DNA of 64,000 nt from assembly GCF_019266065.1 (NCBI RefSeq), contig NZ_LPNR01000113.1:1-64000 (forward strand), written 5' to 3'. The stretch comes from Nocardia sp. MH4. GTDB taxonomy: Bacteria; Actinomycetota; Actinomycetes; Mycobacteriales; Mycobacteriaceae. Positions 1 to 9,844 of the stretch are shown in pieces. A program made the position numbers and the translations under genes. Every line of letters starts with the position of its first letter. Within the stretch, counting starts at the first letter, position 1. The notes below the pieces were generated by a model. That model was not told the DNA's origin, did no database searches, and saw only the letters and a program-made list of their open reading frames with translations.

Positions 1-455
1 GTGGTGGAGTGGGCCATCATCAGGAAGCCGACGGTCTCGAGGCCGAGTTCGCGCGCCAGGCCGAAGTGCTGGATCGAGACGTCGGCCTCGGTGCAGTGCG
101 TGGCGATGCGGCAGATGGACGCACCGTTGTCCTGGGAGATCTTGATGTCTTCCTTGACGCCGACACCCGGCAGCATGAGGAAGGCGATCTTGGCCTGCTT
201 GGCGGTCTCGGCGGCGGCCTTGATCAGTTCCTGCTCAGGGGTTTTCGAGAAACCGTAGTTGAACGAGGACCCACCGAGGCCGTCACCGTGGGTCACCTCG
301 ATGACCGGGACGCCCGAACCGTCCAGGGCGGCAACGATATCGCGCACCTCGGTGACGGTGAACTGGTGCCGCTTGTGATGCGAGCCGTCGCGCAGCGAGG
401 TGTCGGTGACACGCACATCGAGTTCGCCCGAGAAGGGCTTCAGGATATTGCTCAT
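1..455 (-). CDS. hsaF: 4-hydroxy-2-oxovalerate aldolase HsaF (partial, C-terminus outside window)
   Basis: This class II pyruvate aldolase cleaves the 4-hydroxy-2-oxo acid made by HsaE during sterol ring C/D degradation, giving pyruvate and an aldehyde that passes to HsaG. About 151 N-terminal codons are visible. The TIM-barrel signature DTSLRDGSHHKRHQF lies near residue 18 and carries the catalytic Arg-Asp-His set of the DmpG/HsaF family. GFLMMAHS lies near the window edge. The ATG at 455 follows a GGAG Shine-Dalgarno sequence, and hsaG ends 12 bases upstream, so hsaE-hsaG-hsaF is one operon. Aldolase and dehydrogenase of this family channel the aldehyde in a complex. The frame runs off the window start. 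Confidence 0.93.
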   Translation of the reverse strand, partial: MSNILKPFSGELDVRVTDTSLRDGSHHKRHQFTVTEVRDIVAALDGSGVPVIEVTHGDGLGGSSFNYGFSKTPEQELIKAAAETAKQAKIAFLMLPGVGVKEDIKISQDNGASICRIATHCTEADVSIQHFGLARELGLETVGFLMMAHST

Positions 456-467
456 GGTCGAATCTCC

Positions 468-1373
468 TTACACCCGAGCCGAGATGATCTGGTCGGCCAG
501 CACGTCACCCACGCGGGTGGCGGCGGCGGTCATGATGTCGAGGTTGCCCGCGTACGGTGGCAGGAAATCGCCGGCGCCTTCGACCTCGACGAAGATCGAC
601 ACCTTGGCCATGCCACCGGAGATCACCGACGGCTCGTCGAACTGTGGATCGTTGAGCAGCCGGTAGCCGGGCACGTATTCCTGGATCGACTTCTCCATCG
701 CGAAGATGCTCTCGGCGATGGCATCGCGGTCGGCGTCTTCGGGGATGGCGCAGAAGATGGTGTCGCGCATGATCATCGGCGGCTCGGCCGGGTTCAAGAT
801 GATGATGGCCTTGCCGCGCTGCGCGCCGCCGATGGTCTCGACACCTTTGGAGGTGGTCTTGGTGAACTCGTCGATGTTGGCACGGGTTCCGGGACCGGCC
901 GACACCGAGGACACCGATGCCACGATCTCGGCGTAGGCGACCGGCACGACCCGCGACACGGCCGCGACCATCGGGATGGTGGCCTGGCCACCACAGGTGA
1001 TCATGTTGACGTTCATGGCATCGCGCAGCGAGTCCAGGTTCACCGGGGGAATCACGGCCGGGCCGACCGCGGCGGGGGTGAGGTCGACGGCGCGGATGCC
1101 CGCGGCCTCGTATTTCGGCGCGTACGCGCGGTGCACGTAGGCGGAGGTGGCCTCGAACAGCAGATCCGGCTTCTCGTCGAGGGCGAGCAGCCAGTCCGCG
1201 CCCTCGGCGGAGGTTTCCAGACCCAGCCCGCGCGCCCGCTTCAGCCCCTCCGAATCCGGGTCGATGCCGATCATCCAGCGCGGCTCGATCTTGTCCGAGC
1301 GCAGCAGTTTGTAGAGCAGATCGGTGCTGATATTGCCGGACCCCACGATCGCGGCGGTGACTTTGCTGGTCAC
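468..1373 (-). CDS. hsaG: acetaldehyde/propionaldehyde dehydrogenase (acylating) HsaG
   Basis: The protein is 301 aa, full length for the DmpF/HsaG family. It oxidises the aldehyde released by HsaF to the acyl-CoA with NAD+ and CoA. The N-terminal Rossmann motif is VAIVGSGNI-like (residues 6-16). The catalytic cysteine is Cys127 in NMITCGGQATIP. The ATG start follows AAGGAG. It sits between hsaE and hsaF with short gaps, the order known from the M. tuberculosis hsa cluster (Rv3534c-Rv3536c), and probably shares the KstR-controlled promoter upstream of hsaE. The identification rests on the motifs plus the steroid gene context; from sequence alone it could also serve an aromatic meta-cleavage pathway. 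Confidence 0.95.
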   Translation of the reverse strand: MTSKVTAAIVGSGNISTDLLYKLLRSDKIEPRWMIGIDPDSEGLKRARGLGLETSAEGADWLLALDEKPDLLFEATSAYVHRAYAPKYEAAGIRAVDLTPAAVGPAVIPPVNLDSLRDAMNVNMITCGGQATIPMVAAVSRVVPVAYAEIVASVSSVSAGPGTRANIDEFTKTTSKGVETIGGAQRGKAIIILNPAEPPMIMRDTIFCAIPEDADRDAIAESIFAMEKSIQEYVPGYRLLNDPQFDEPSVISGGMAKVSIFVEVEGAGDFLPPYAGNLDIMTAAATRVGDVLADQIISARV

Positions 1374-1397
1374 GGTGTACTCCTTGGGAAGTCTGGT

Positions 1398-2183
1398 TCA
1401 GCTGAAACGCAAACGGACGGAACCGAGTCCGGTGAACTCGGCGAGGAAGTCGTCACCGGGGCGGGCGTCGATGGCGCGGGTGCAGGAACCGGGCAGCACG
1501 ATGTCGCCCTTCTTCAACCGCACCCCGAAGGTCGCAACCTTGCGGGCCAGCCACGCGACCGCGATCACCGGGTCACCGAGGACGGCGTCGCTGCGACCCT
1601 CCGCGATGACCTCGCCGTTGCGGGTCAGCACGGCATCGATGGCCTTGATGTCGATGTCACCCGGGGCGACACGCTCCTTGCCGAGCACGAAACCGGCCGA
1701 GGAGGCGTTGTCGGAGATGGTGTCGGCCAGGCCGATCTTCCAGTCCTTGATGCGCGAGTCGATCAGCTCGATCGAGGGCGCGTAGGCGACGGTCGCGGCC
1801 AGCACATCGGCCTCGGTGCAGTCCTCGCCGGGCAGGTCGGCGCCGAGCACGAACCCGACCTCGACCTCCACGCGCGGCAGCAGGTACTTCGAGGTGTCGA
1901 CCGGGACGTCTTCGAAGACCTCCATCTCGGCGAGCAGATGACCGTAGTCGGGCTCGTCGACGCCCATCATCTCCTGCATCGCCTTCGACGACAGCCCCAC
2001 CTTGTGGCCGACGACCTTGGCACCCGCCTTCAGCCGACGCTGAATGTTGAGCAGCTGGATCTCGTAGGCGTCGACGACGTCGATATCGGGAAACCGGTCG
2101 ACGAGCGGCGACACGGCGACGCGATCGTCTTCGGCGCGGGCCAGTTCGTCGGCGAGTTGAGTTCGTACCGCGTCGGGCAGCAC
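1398..2183 (-). CDS. hsaE: 2-hydroxypenta-2,4-dienoate hydratase HsaE
   Basis: The protein is 261 aa of the 2-keto-4-pentenoate hydratase/fumarylacetoacetase-like fold. It hydrates 2-hydroxyhexa-2,4-dienoate from meta-cleavage of the steroid A ring to the 4-hydroxy-2-oxo acid used by HsaF. Family features include VGHKVGLSSKAMQ near residue 58 and the acidic metal-binding segment RVEVEVGFVLG near residue 105. The GTG start at 2183 has a strong AGGAGG six bases upstream. It is the first gene of the leftward hsaEGF operon, facing kstD across a 214-base region with three KstR-type boxes. Confidence 0.93.
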   Translation of the reverse strand: MLPDAVRTQLADELARAEDDRVAVSPLVDRFPDIDVVDAYEIQLLNIQRRLKAGAKVVGHKVGLSSKAMQEMMGVDEPDYGHLLAEMEVFEDVPVDTSKYLLPRVEVEVGFVLGADLPGEDCTEADVLAATVAYAPSIELIDSRIKDWKIGLADTISDNASSAGFVLGKERVAPGDIDIKAIDAVLTRNGEVIAEGRSDAVLGDPVIAVAWLARKVATFGVRLKKGDIVLPGSCTRAIDARPGDDFLAEFTGLGSVRLRFS

Positions 2184-2297
2184 GCGGACCTCCTAGGCAG
2201 CACGGGCGGGATGGATCACGACGTCAAAACTGTAACCGGTTTCCCGGAGCATCGTCAGCCGTTCACCTGACAATACAATGCCACCGTGCGTGATTTC

Positions 2298-2311
2298 TAT
2301 AACACGTTCCA
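2298..2311. promoter_or_regulatory. KstR-type operator, box 1
   Basis: TATAACACGTTCCA fits the published KstR consensus TnnAACnnGTTnnA at every fixed base. It lies between divergent hsaE and kstD, where a TetR-type cholesterol repressor would control both operons. A kstR gene is present in this window at 19012. Confidence 0.8.
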
Positions 2312-2339
2312 GTATGTGGAGCGGAAACGCCGAGCCCAC

Positions 2340-2353
2340 TGGAACAAGTTCCA
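2340..2353. promoter_or_regulatory. KstR-type operator, box 2 (near-perfect palindrome)
   Basis: TGGAACAAGTTCCA matches all fixed bases of the KstR consensus and is palindromic except for the two central bases. It lies 42 bases downstream of box 1 and 43 bases upstream of box 3, a spacing close to four DNA turns. Confidence 0.85.
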
Positions 2354-2382
2354 GTTTGGACTGTCAAACCGCCAAACGCTTC

Positions 2383-2396
2383 TATAACGTGTTGCA
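2383..2396. promoter_or_regulatory. KstR-type operator, box 3, overlapping the kstD promoter
   Basis: TATAACGTGTTGCA fits the KstR consensus and ends one base before the kstD ATG. Its first six bases, TATAAC, are a good -10 hexamer placed for a transcript starting at or next to the ATG. Repressor bound here would directly block a leaderless kstD promoter. The -10 assignment is inference. Confidence 0.75.
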
Positions 2397-2397
2397 C

Positions 2398-4077
2398 ATG
2401 AGTGATCGGGAATACGATGTGGTGGTCGTCGGTAGCGGCGCCGCCGGGATGACGGCCGCCCTCGCCGCGGCCCACAAGGGACTGAGCGTCGTGCTGCTGG
2501 AGAAGGCCGCGCACTACGGCGGGTCGACGGCCCGATCCGGCGGCGGCGTCTGGATTCCGGGCAACAAGGCGCTGAAAGCCTCCGGCCGACCCGACGACCG
2601 CGAGGACGCGCGCACCTATCTGCACAGCATCATCGGCGACGTGGTGCCCGCGGAGAAGATCGACACCTACCTCGATCGCGGCGCCGAGGCCTTCGACTTC
2701 GTCCTCGATCACACCCCGCTGAAGATGAAGTGGGTGCCCGGCTACTCCGACTACTACCCGGAGGCTCCGGGCGGCCTGGGCCAGGGGCGTTCGTGCGAGC
2801 CGACGCCGTTCAACGGCAAGGTGCTCGGGGCGGAACTGGCCAACCTGGAACCGCCCTACGCCAAGGCGCCGCTGAACGTGGTGGTCATGCAGGCCGACTT
2901 CGTCCGGCTCAACCTGATCAAGCGTCACCCCAAGGGCATGATGCGGGCACTGCGCGTCGGCGCCCGTACCTACCTGGCCAAGTTCACCGGCAAGCACCTG
3001 CTCGGCATGGGTCAGGCGATCATCGCCGCCATGCGCAAGGGCCTGCTCGACGCGGGCGTTCCGGTGCTGCTCAACACCCCGCTCACCGATCTGGTGGTCA
3101 CCGACGGCAAGGTCACCGGGGTCAAGGCCACCGTCGACGGCGAGCCGGTCACCTTCACCGCGCGCTACGGCGTGGTTCTGGGCAGCGGCGGCTTCGAGCA
3201 CAACGCCGACATGCGCGCCAAGTACCAGCGGCAGCCGATAACCACTGAGTGGACAACGGGCGCCGCGGCCAACACCGGCGATGGCATCGTCGCGGGCATG
3301 GCAGCGGGAGCGACGGTCGGATTCATGGAGGACGCCTGGTGGGGTCCGACCATCTTCAAGGGCGGCAAGCCCTGGTTCGCCCTCGCCGAGCGCAATCTGC
3401 CCGGCACCATCATGGTCAACGACCGCGGCGAGCGGTTCGGCAACGAGTCGGCGCCCTATGTCGAGGCGGTGCACACCATGTACGGCGGTGAATACGGCCA
3501 GGGCGCTGGTCCGGGCGAGAACATCCCGGCCTGGCTGGTGTTCGACCAGCGCTACCGCAACCGCTACATCTTCGCCGGGCTGCAACCGGGTCAGCGCTTC
3601 CCCTCGCGCTGGCTGGAGAACGACTACATCGTCAAGGCCGACACCATCGAGGAGCTGGCCGAGCGCATCGGTGTGCCCGCCGAGAGCCTGAGCGCCACCG
3701 TCACCCGGTTCAACGGCTTCGCCGCCGCGGGCAAGGACGAGGACTTCGGTCGCGGCAACAGCCACTACGACCGCTACTACGGCGACCCCACCGTCAAGCC
3801 CAACCCGTGCCTGGCCGAGATCTCGCAGGGCCCGTTCTACGCGGCCAAGATGGTTCCCGGCGACCTCGGCACCAAGGGCGGCCTGGTCACCGACACCGCC
3901 GGTCGCGTACTGCGCGAAGACGATTCGGTGATCGAGGGCCTCTACGCCGCGGGCAACACCAGCGCCCCGGTGATGGGCCACACTTACGCGGGCCCCGGCG
4001 CGACCATCGGACCCGCGATCACCTTCGCCTACCTCGCGGTGCTCGACATCGCCGAGAAGGCCAAGGCCACCGCGTGA
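2398..4077 (+). CDS. kstD: 3-ketosteroid delta-1-dehydrogenase KstD
   Basis: A 559-aa flavoprotein, within the usual 510-570 aa of KstD. It inserts the C1-C2 double bond into 3-ketosteroids such as androstenedione, the step before ring B opening. The FAD-binding motif VVVVGSGAAGMTAALAAA is near residues 7-24, followed by GGSTARSGGGVWIPGN. The C-terminal flavin motif GLYAAGNTSAPVMGHTYAG is present. No Shine-Dalgarno sequence precedes the ATG at 2398 and a -10-like TATAAC lies at 2383-2388, so the transcript may be leaderless. It probably forms an operon with the MaoC hydratase 38 bases downstream. A 3-ketosteroid delta-4-dehydrogenase of the same fold is less likely given the hsa neighbours. 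Confidence 0.93.
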   Translation: MSDREYDVVVVGSGAAGMTAALAAAHKGLSVVLLEKAAHYGGSTARSGGGVWIPGNKALKASGRPDDREDARTYLHSIIGDVVPAEKIDTYLDRGAEAFDFVLDHTPLKMKWVPGYSDYYPEAPGGLGQGRSCEPTPFNGKVLGAELANLEPPYAKAPLNVVVMQADFVRLNLIKRHPKGMMRALRVGARTYLAKFTGKHLLGMGQAIIAAMRKGLLDAGVPVLLNTPLTDLVVTDGKVTGVKATVDGEPVTFTARYGVVLGSGGFEHNADMRAKYQRQPITTEWTTGAAANTGDGIVAGMAAGATVGFMEDAWWGPTIFKGGKPWFALAERNLPGTIMVNDRGERFGNESAPYVEAVHTMYGGEYGQGAGPGENIPAWLVFDQRYRNRYIFAGLQPGQRFPSRWLENDYIVKADTIEELAERIGVPAESLSATVTRFNGFAAAGKDEDFGRGNSHYDRYYGDPTVKPNPCLAEISQGPFYAAKMVPGDLGTKGGLVTDTAGRVLREDDSVIEGLYAAGNTSAPVMGHTYAGPGATIGPAITFAYLAVLDIAEKAKATA

Positions 4078-4114
4078 CGCACGCACAGTTCCCGACCACG
4101 CAGGAGTAAGCACC

Positions 4115-4975
4115 ATGCCCATCGACCTCCAGACCGCGCTCGGTGCGCCGACACCGACGCGGGAGTTCAGCTGGACGCCCACCGACGTGCAGCTCTACCA
4201 CCTCGGCCTCGGCGCCGGCGCGCACCCGACGGACCCGGTCGAGCTGACCTATCTCGACGACCGCGCCCCCCAGGTACTGCCGACCTTCGCGACGGTGGCC
4301 CCGACCCTCGGCGAGACCGAGGCGCCGAAGGTGAGCTTCCCCGGTATCGAGATCGACCTGGCCAAGGTCGTGCACGGACACCAGGAAGTGGTGGTGCACA
4401 AGCCGATTCCGGCGAGCGGCAAGGCGACCAGCACCGGCCGGATCAGCGAGATCTGGGACAAGGGCGCCAACGCGGTGATCGTGCGGGAGGACACCGTGGT
4501 CGGCTCCGACGGCGAGCCGCTGTGGACGGTCCGGTCCTCGATCTTCGCCAGGGGCGAGGGTGGTTTCGGCGGCGAGCGTGGCCCGAGCGCCAAGGCCGCG
4601 CTGCCGGACCGGGCGCCCGACGCGGAACTCGTCACCCCGACCCTGCCGCAGCAGGCCCTGCTCTACCGGCTCTGCGGCGACCGCAACCCGCTGCACTCGG
4701 ACCCGGAGTTCGCCAAGGGCGCCGGGTTCCCCGCGCCGATCCTGCACGGCCTGTGCACCTACGGCGTGGTCTGCAAGGCGCTCACCGACGGCCTGCTCGA
4801 CGGTGACGCGAGCCGGGTCGGCGGCTTCCGGGCCAAGTTCGCCGGGGTGCTGTACCCGGGCGAAACGCTGCGGATCAAGGTCTGGCGCGAGGGCGACGAG
4901 CTGATCGGCGCCGCCACCGTGGTCGAGCGCGAGGACGCGCCGGTGCTCGGCGAGATCGCGCTGACGATCGCCTGA
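4115..4975 (+). CDS. hsd4B: MaoC-type 2-enoyl-CoA hydratase (Hsd4B/Rv3538-like)
   Basis: The protein is 286 aa with two hot-dog halves. The C-terminal half has the hydratase-2 motif YRLCGDRNPLHSDPEFAKGAGF (about residues 186-207), with catalytic Asp and His, followed by PILHGLCTYG. This is the architecture of the second domain of type 4 17-beta-HSD. In M. tuberculosis the equivalent gene (Rv3538) also follows kstD and is assigned to sterol side-chain beta-oxidation as an enoyl-CoA hydratase. The ATG at 4115 has AGGAG about 8 bases upstream. Its exact acyl-CoA substrate cannot be read from sequence. Confidence 0.9.
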   Translation: MPIDLQTALGAPTPTREFSWTPTDVQLYHLGLGAGAHPTDPVELTYLDDRAPQVLPTFATVAPTLGETEAPKVSFPGIEIDLAKVVHGHQEVVVHKPIPASGKATSTGRISEIWDKGANAVIVREDTVVGSDGEPLWTVRSSIFARGEGGFGGERGPSAKAALPDRAPDAELVTPTLPQQALLYRLCGDRNPLHSDPEFAKGAGFPAPILHGLCTYGVVCKALTDGLLDGDASRVGGFRAKFAGVLYPGETLRIKVWREGDELIGAATVVEREDAPVLGEIALTIA

Positions 4976-4982
4976 TCCGGCG

Positions 4983-5029
4983 ACGCCCTGGTGCCGGTCC
5001 TGCCCACGCCGGCCTCGTCACCAGGGCGT
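4983..5029 (+). terminator. inverted repeat downstream of kstD-hsd4B, possible terminator
   Basis: ACGCCCTGGTG at 4983-4993 is repeated in inverse at 5019-5029, a perfect 11-bp stem with a 25-base loop just after the stop codon. There is no T tract, which is common for actinobacterial terminators. Confidence 0.5.
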
Positions 5030-5075
5030 TCGCTCGCGCACCGGAGTTGTCGGTGCGCGGTGCGACCATCGGACG

Positions 5076-5492
5076 ATGGCGCTCACACACTCGGAAAAGC
5101 AAGAGTTTCTCGCGCGACCGCATGTGGCCGCGCTGTCGGTAGCTACCCCCGATCGGGGCACGCTCACCGTTCCCATCTGGTACGCCTACACCCCTGGTGG
5201 CCGACCGTGGATCACCACCCTGCCCACGTCGGCGAAGATGCAAGCGATCACCGCGGCAGGGCGATTCGGCCTGATGGTCGACACCGTCGCGCCGGAGGTG
5301 AAGTACGTGTCGGTCGAGGGAGCGGTCGCCGATGTGCGGCCGTCGACCGCCGCGCAGATAGCCGAGATGGCCGGCCGGTATCTGAGCGGCGACGCCCTCG
5401 AGCAGTACCTGGTCTTCGCCCACGAGCAGCTGGGCGAGCACGTCACGGTCTGGCTGGAGCCCGAGCACTGGCTGGGCGCGCTGATCGGGTAG
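5076..5492 (+). CDS. pyridoxamine 5'-phosphate oxidase-fold protein (FMN/F420 type)
   Basis: This small 138-aa protein has the split-barrel flavin-reductase fold: FLARPHVAALSVATPDRGTLTVPIWYAY near the N-terminus and a strand pair containing KMQAITAAGRFGLMVDT. Members bind FMN, F420, haem or biliverdin, and the substrate cannot be told here. The ATG is the first in frame. No clear Shine-Dalgarno sequence was seen. It stands alone and ends 8 bases from the convergent membrane-protein gene. It should not be called a pyridoxine biosynthesis enzyme. Confidence 0.75.
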   Translation: MALTHSEKQEFLARPHVAALSVATPDRGTLTVPIWYAYTPGGRPWITTLPTSAKMQAITAAGRFGLMVDTVAPEVKYVSVEGAVADVRPSTAAQIAEMAGRYLSGDALEQYLVFAHEQLGEHVTVWLEPEHWLGALIG

Positions 5493-5499
5493 CGCGCGG

Positions 5500-5931
5500 C
5501 TACCCGGCGGGCGGACGCTGGGTGAGGCCGCCGACGAGCAGTGCGTAGATGAGGACGATGAGGACGGGCGCGGCCAGCGGCGCCCACACCAGTTCCACCG
5601 GGACCAGGGCGGCGGTGGCGGCGGCGATGGTGAACAGCACCGCGCCGCCGACCGACGGAATCGTCGTCGGCACCACGCCTTCGGGCGCGTGCAGCACGGC
5701 CGCGTTGAGCAGGTAGGTGGTGGCGACCAGGCCCGTCGCGGCCGCGGCGACGACCCCGACGTCGGCGAACGCGAGCGCGGCGATCACCACCAGCACCGCG
5801 GCGACGGCGGCGGGCCGCCACCACCAGCTCACGATGACCAGCGCGAGCGCGGCCACCCCGGCATACGGGTTGATCAGGGCGACGGCGGCGACCAGCAGCA
5901 GGCCGGCGAGCAGGGCGAGGAATCTGGTCAT
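5500..5931 (-). CDS. small integral membrane protein of the MoxR locus
   Basis: The protein is 143 aa and almost entirely hydrophobic, with about four to five predicted membrane spans (for example LALLAGLLLVAAVALI and ALVIVSWWW). There is no recognisable enzyme motif. Its ATG overlaps the stop of the DUF58 gene in an ATGA junction, so the two are translationally coupled. The order MoxR-DUF58-membrane protein resembles the M. tuberculosis moxR3 locus (Rv3164c-Rv3162c) as I recall it. The function is unknown. Confidence 0.75.
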   Translation of the reverse strand: MTRFLALLAGLLLVAAVALINPYAGVAALALVIVSWWWRPAAVAAVLVVIAALAFADVGVVAAAATGLVATTYLLNAAVLHAPEGVVPTTIPSVGGAVLFTIAAATAALVPVELVWAPLAAPVLIVLIYALLVGGLTQRPPAG

Positions 5932-7198
5932 CGGCGCACCCGCACTGTTCGGCGATGGTCGGGCAGCAGGCGCATGGCCTGGTCGAGTCTGGTGTCGGCG
6001 GGCCAGGCGATGATGTCGACGCCGACGGTGCCCATGTCGCGATACATCGAGGCCCGCTCCAGCTGCCACATCTTGGCCATGGTCGGGTCGAGACCGTCCT
6101 CGAACGGGGTGCCGCGCAGCACGTCGACGGCGATCACCACGTGACCGCGTTTGCGCAGGTCGATCAGCGCGAGCGCGAACTGGGTGTCGAGCAGGGTGGA
6201 GAACGCGACCACGATCGCGCCGATCGGCACCGCGGCGTGCGGGGCCAGCGTGCCGGTGGTCTCGACGTGCTCGTCACCGACGCCGAGCACGGTATCGACG
6301 ATCCGGTAGAACTGCCTGCGGCCGATATCGGGGCGCAGCCAGCGCGGCGAATCCCCCAGGCACACCACCGCGGTCCGGTCCCCGGCTTGCAGGGTGGACT
6401 GCACCACCTGCGCCGCGCCGCGCACCGACAGCTCCAGCGAGGCGGTGGCCGGGCCGGGCGCCTGCTGGGAGGTGTCGACCAGGACGACCACGTCGGCGGA
6501 GCGATTGGTAAATCGTTCGGTGACGTAGAGCCTGCCGCGGCGCGCGCTGACCGGCCAGTTCACGGTGCGCAACTGGTCGCCGGGCGCGTAGGCGCGGATG
6601 TCGGCGTATTCGACACCGGGACCGTGCTTGCGGGTCAGATGGGTGCCGATCCGGTCGGGAAGTTCGGTGCGCGGCAGGCGCATTCGATGTGGATCGGCGA
6701 TCGGGTAGACATACAGCTTGGCGGCGGGCAGCTCGGCGGTGGCCACCGCGAGCCCGGCCGGGCTCAGCGCGGACACCTTGACCTGCACCGGATACCGGCC
6801 CCAGCGCGCCGCCGACAGCGCCAGCTCCAGGCCGGCCGGAGCACCGCCGGAATCGTGGGCCTCCTCGATCTCGAGTTCGAGGCCGGTCAGCGGCATCGGT
6901 GTCATCCGCAGCAGCGCGTGTCCGCTCTCGACGAAGGCCGCGGCGTTGCAGCCGACCACCTCGCCCTCGAAGCAGCGCACGGTGCCGCTGCCGTCGACCT
7001 GGATCCTGGTCGGGTTCTGCTGCCAGGGCGCGGTGGCGAGCACGCCGAGCATCGGGGCGGCGAAGACCACCAGCTGCCATTGCCCACGCAACACCGCGAC
7101 GACCAGCGCCGCCGCGGCGCACCCGGCCAGGATGAACACCAGCGGGGCGGGCCGCCAGCGCAGGTCGACCTCGACCGTCCTGGATTCGTCGCGGTGCT

Positions 7199-7202
<4 letters not shown>
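5928..7202 (-). CDS. DUF58 / vWA-like membrane protein
   Basis: The protein is 424 aa. Two hydrophobic segments lie near residues 19-55 and a long soluble part follows. The DUF58 hallmark DQLRTVNWPVSARRGRLYV (about residues 208-226) is present, followed by a vWA-like strand VVVLVDTSQQ with the start of a metal-ion-dependent adhesion site. DUF58 proteins partner MoxR AAA+ ATPases, probably as client-binding or membrane-anchored adaptors. Start and stop codons overlap both neighbours by four bases, showing tight operon coupling. Confidence 0.88.
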
Positions 7203-8161
<959 letters not shown>

Positions 8162-8178
8162 CGGTGGCCTCTAACCCC

Positions 8179-8700
8179 TCACATCGTCTGCAATCGGCGC
8201 AGGATCTCGTCCAGCGCCTCTTTTCCCGGCGCGCGACCGGTTTGGTCGCGCAGTGCGGAATTCGCCGGGTCGACCCAGCGCCACAGTTCGGGTCCGAACT
8301 GCAGCTGCCCGGCCACCTCGGTGGCCCGCCGGTTCTTGGCGACCCGCAGGCCGGTCGACAACTCGAATTCCTTGGCCAGCAGGGGCCGCAGGTGGCGGTC
8401 CCAGTCGGCGCGGGTGCCGTCGGCGCGGGCGGTCAGCATCTCCGCGCGCGCGTGCCAGCGGCCGAGCATCTCGGCCGGGCCGTTGTCGATGTACTCGGTC
8501 AGCGGTTCCTCGCGCACCACGCGATGCCGCAGCGACCACAACAGCGTGGCCAGCGTGAGCGCCACCGGCAGAGCGACGGCGAGCAGCACGGTGTCGCGGG
8601 CCAACCGCACCAGCGCGACCTCCATCAGCAGCACCACCACGACCGCGGTGACGATGACGGCCGAACGGTTCACCGCCGCACCGGATTCCGGTGATGTCAT
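8179..8700 (-). CDS. membrane-anchored protein of the MoxR locus, unknown function
   Basis: The protein is 173 aa. Two adjacent hydrophobic segments (about residues 14-50) are followed by a basic, charged soluble domain of about 115 aa. I do not recognise the soluble part. The gene sits between the DUF4129 and MoxR genes in the same direction, 17 bases before moxR, where other MoxR loci often carry small accessory membrane proteins. The ATG at 8700 is chosen; longer in-frame starts would enter the preceding gene. Confidence 0.65.
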   Translation of the reverse strand: MTSPESGAAVNRSAVIVTAVVVVLLMEVALVRLARDTVLLAVALPVALTLATLLWSLRHRVVREEPLTEYIDNGPAEMLGRWHARAEMLTARADGTRADWDRHLRPLLAKEFELSTGLRVAKNRRATEVAGQLQFGPELWRWVDPANSALRDQTGRAPGKEALDEILRRLQTM

Positions 8701-8770
8701 GCTGACTCCATTCGGCAGGCTCGGGCGCCCCGCGCGGTGACGCGAGCTGCCGACTCCTGGCGCTGACCGC

Positions 8771-9745
8771 TCATGCCGGTACCAACCTTCGCTGCAGATC
8801 CGACAGGACGATGCGGAGAAGCTGTTCGGCGCGCATGCGCTGCCACTCGAGCATCGAGTGCGGGCTGAACCGCGCCTCCTCGAACAGCGCGACCAGCTCG
8901 CGCGCCGAAGCATCGTGCAGCACACCGCTTTCGAAAGCGCGGGCCAGCACTTCCATGGGGGTGTCGGAGGCTTGCGGGCGGGCGGCGCGGTCGCTGGACA
9001 GTCCGCGCTCCATGGCCACGTAGCAGGCGATGATCGCGGTGCGCGGGTCCTGGCCGGGCGCGTTCATCGCGGCCAGGCCCATCTCCGCGGCCCTGGTGAG
9101 CGAGTCGACCGCGCTGGGCGTGACCTCGGGCTGGACGGCGGCGGCGGGCGCGGGTTCGCGCCGGGTGGCGACCGCGACCACGACGAGCCCGAGCAGCGCC
9201 ACCGCGATCAGCACCACGGCCAGCACGGCCGCGATGATGAGCGCGGTGCCGGTGAGTTCGGCGGCGCCGGTGCCCGGATCGGGGGCGGGGGCGTCGGTCG
9301 GCGTCGGGACGGGGCCGGAGCCTTCCGGCAGGGTCTCGGCGGCCGGGCGCATCGGGCGGGCGCCGGGCAGCAGGAACAGCGCGGTCACACCGCCCGCGAA
9401 GACCAACGCGATCGCGGCGAGGACGATCGGACCCAGCAGAGCCAGCCTGCGCCACCGGAAACGCGGCGCCGCTTCGCGTTCGGCTTGCGGCATCGCCAGC
9501 GGGAGGCGATGCTGACTGGCGATCACCCCGGCGACCAGGATCACCACGGATACCAGCAGCAGCACCGGCATCACCGCCACCAACAGTGGCGAGGGCGTGC
9601 TGTTCGATTCGGCGGGTCCGGCACCGGGGAGGTAACCCTGCAACGCGATCGTCGCAGCGACGAGCAGTGCGATCACGACGATCGCCCGCGGAATGGGCTG
9701 ACTCACCCCGATCACAGCTGTACCACCAAACCCCAGAGCCTGCAC
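8771..9745 (-). CDS. DUF4129 multi-span membrane protein
   Basis: The protein is 324 aa with about four membrane spans (near residues 22-40, 55-75, 103-130 and 165-195), a Pro/Thr-rich extracytoplasmic stretch PVPTPTDAPAPDPG, and a cytoplasmic C-terminal domain. That domain has DUF4129 features: AIIACYVAMERGL, TPMEVLARAFESG and ELVALFEEARFSPHSM. DUF4129 is typical of MoxR-DUF58 operons, and in actinobacteria the domain has a transglutaminase-associated history. It is the probable first gene of the cluster. The start is uncertain: GTG at 9745, or a later GTG near residue 11 or 14. Confidence 0.8.
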   Translation of the reverse strand: MQALGFGGTAVIGVSQPIPRAIVVIALLVAATIALQGYLPGAGPAESNSTPSPLLVAVMPVLLLVSVVILVAGVIASQHRLPLAMPQAEREAAPRFRWRRLALLGPIVLAAIALVFAGGVTALFLLPGARPMRPAAETLPEGSGPVPTPTDAPAPDPGTGAAELTGTALIIAAVLAVVLIAVALLGLVVVAVATRREPAPAAAVQPEVTPSAVDSLTRAAEMGLAAMNAPGQDPRTAIIACYVAMERGLSSDRAARPQASDTPMEVLARAFESGVLHDASARELVALFEEARFSPHSMLEWQRMRAEQLLRIVLSDLQRRLVPA

Positions 9746-9844
9746 AAAACAGCCACATAGTTACACGCCGAGTGGTTCGCTCGGGAGGAAATCGATAGTT
9801 TGGATGACCTCCCCTTTTATTGTCCCCCCGAATTCCGTGTCTTG

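Noticed and set aside
9..2270. Long open frame on the + strand opposite hsaF-hsaG-hsaE
   Set aside because: It is His/Arg/Gly/Asp-rich without domains, typical of antisense frames in high-GC DNA; the three reverse genes have clear family motifs.
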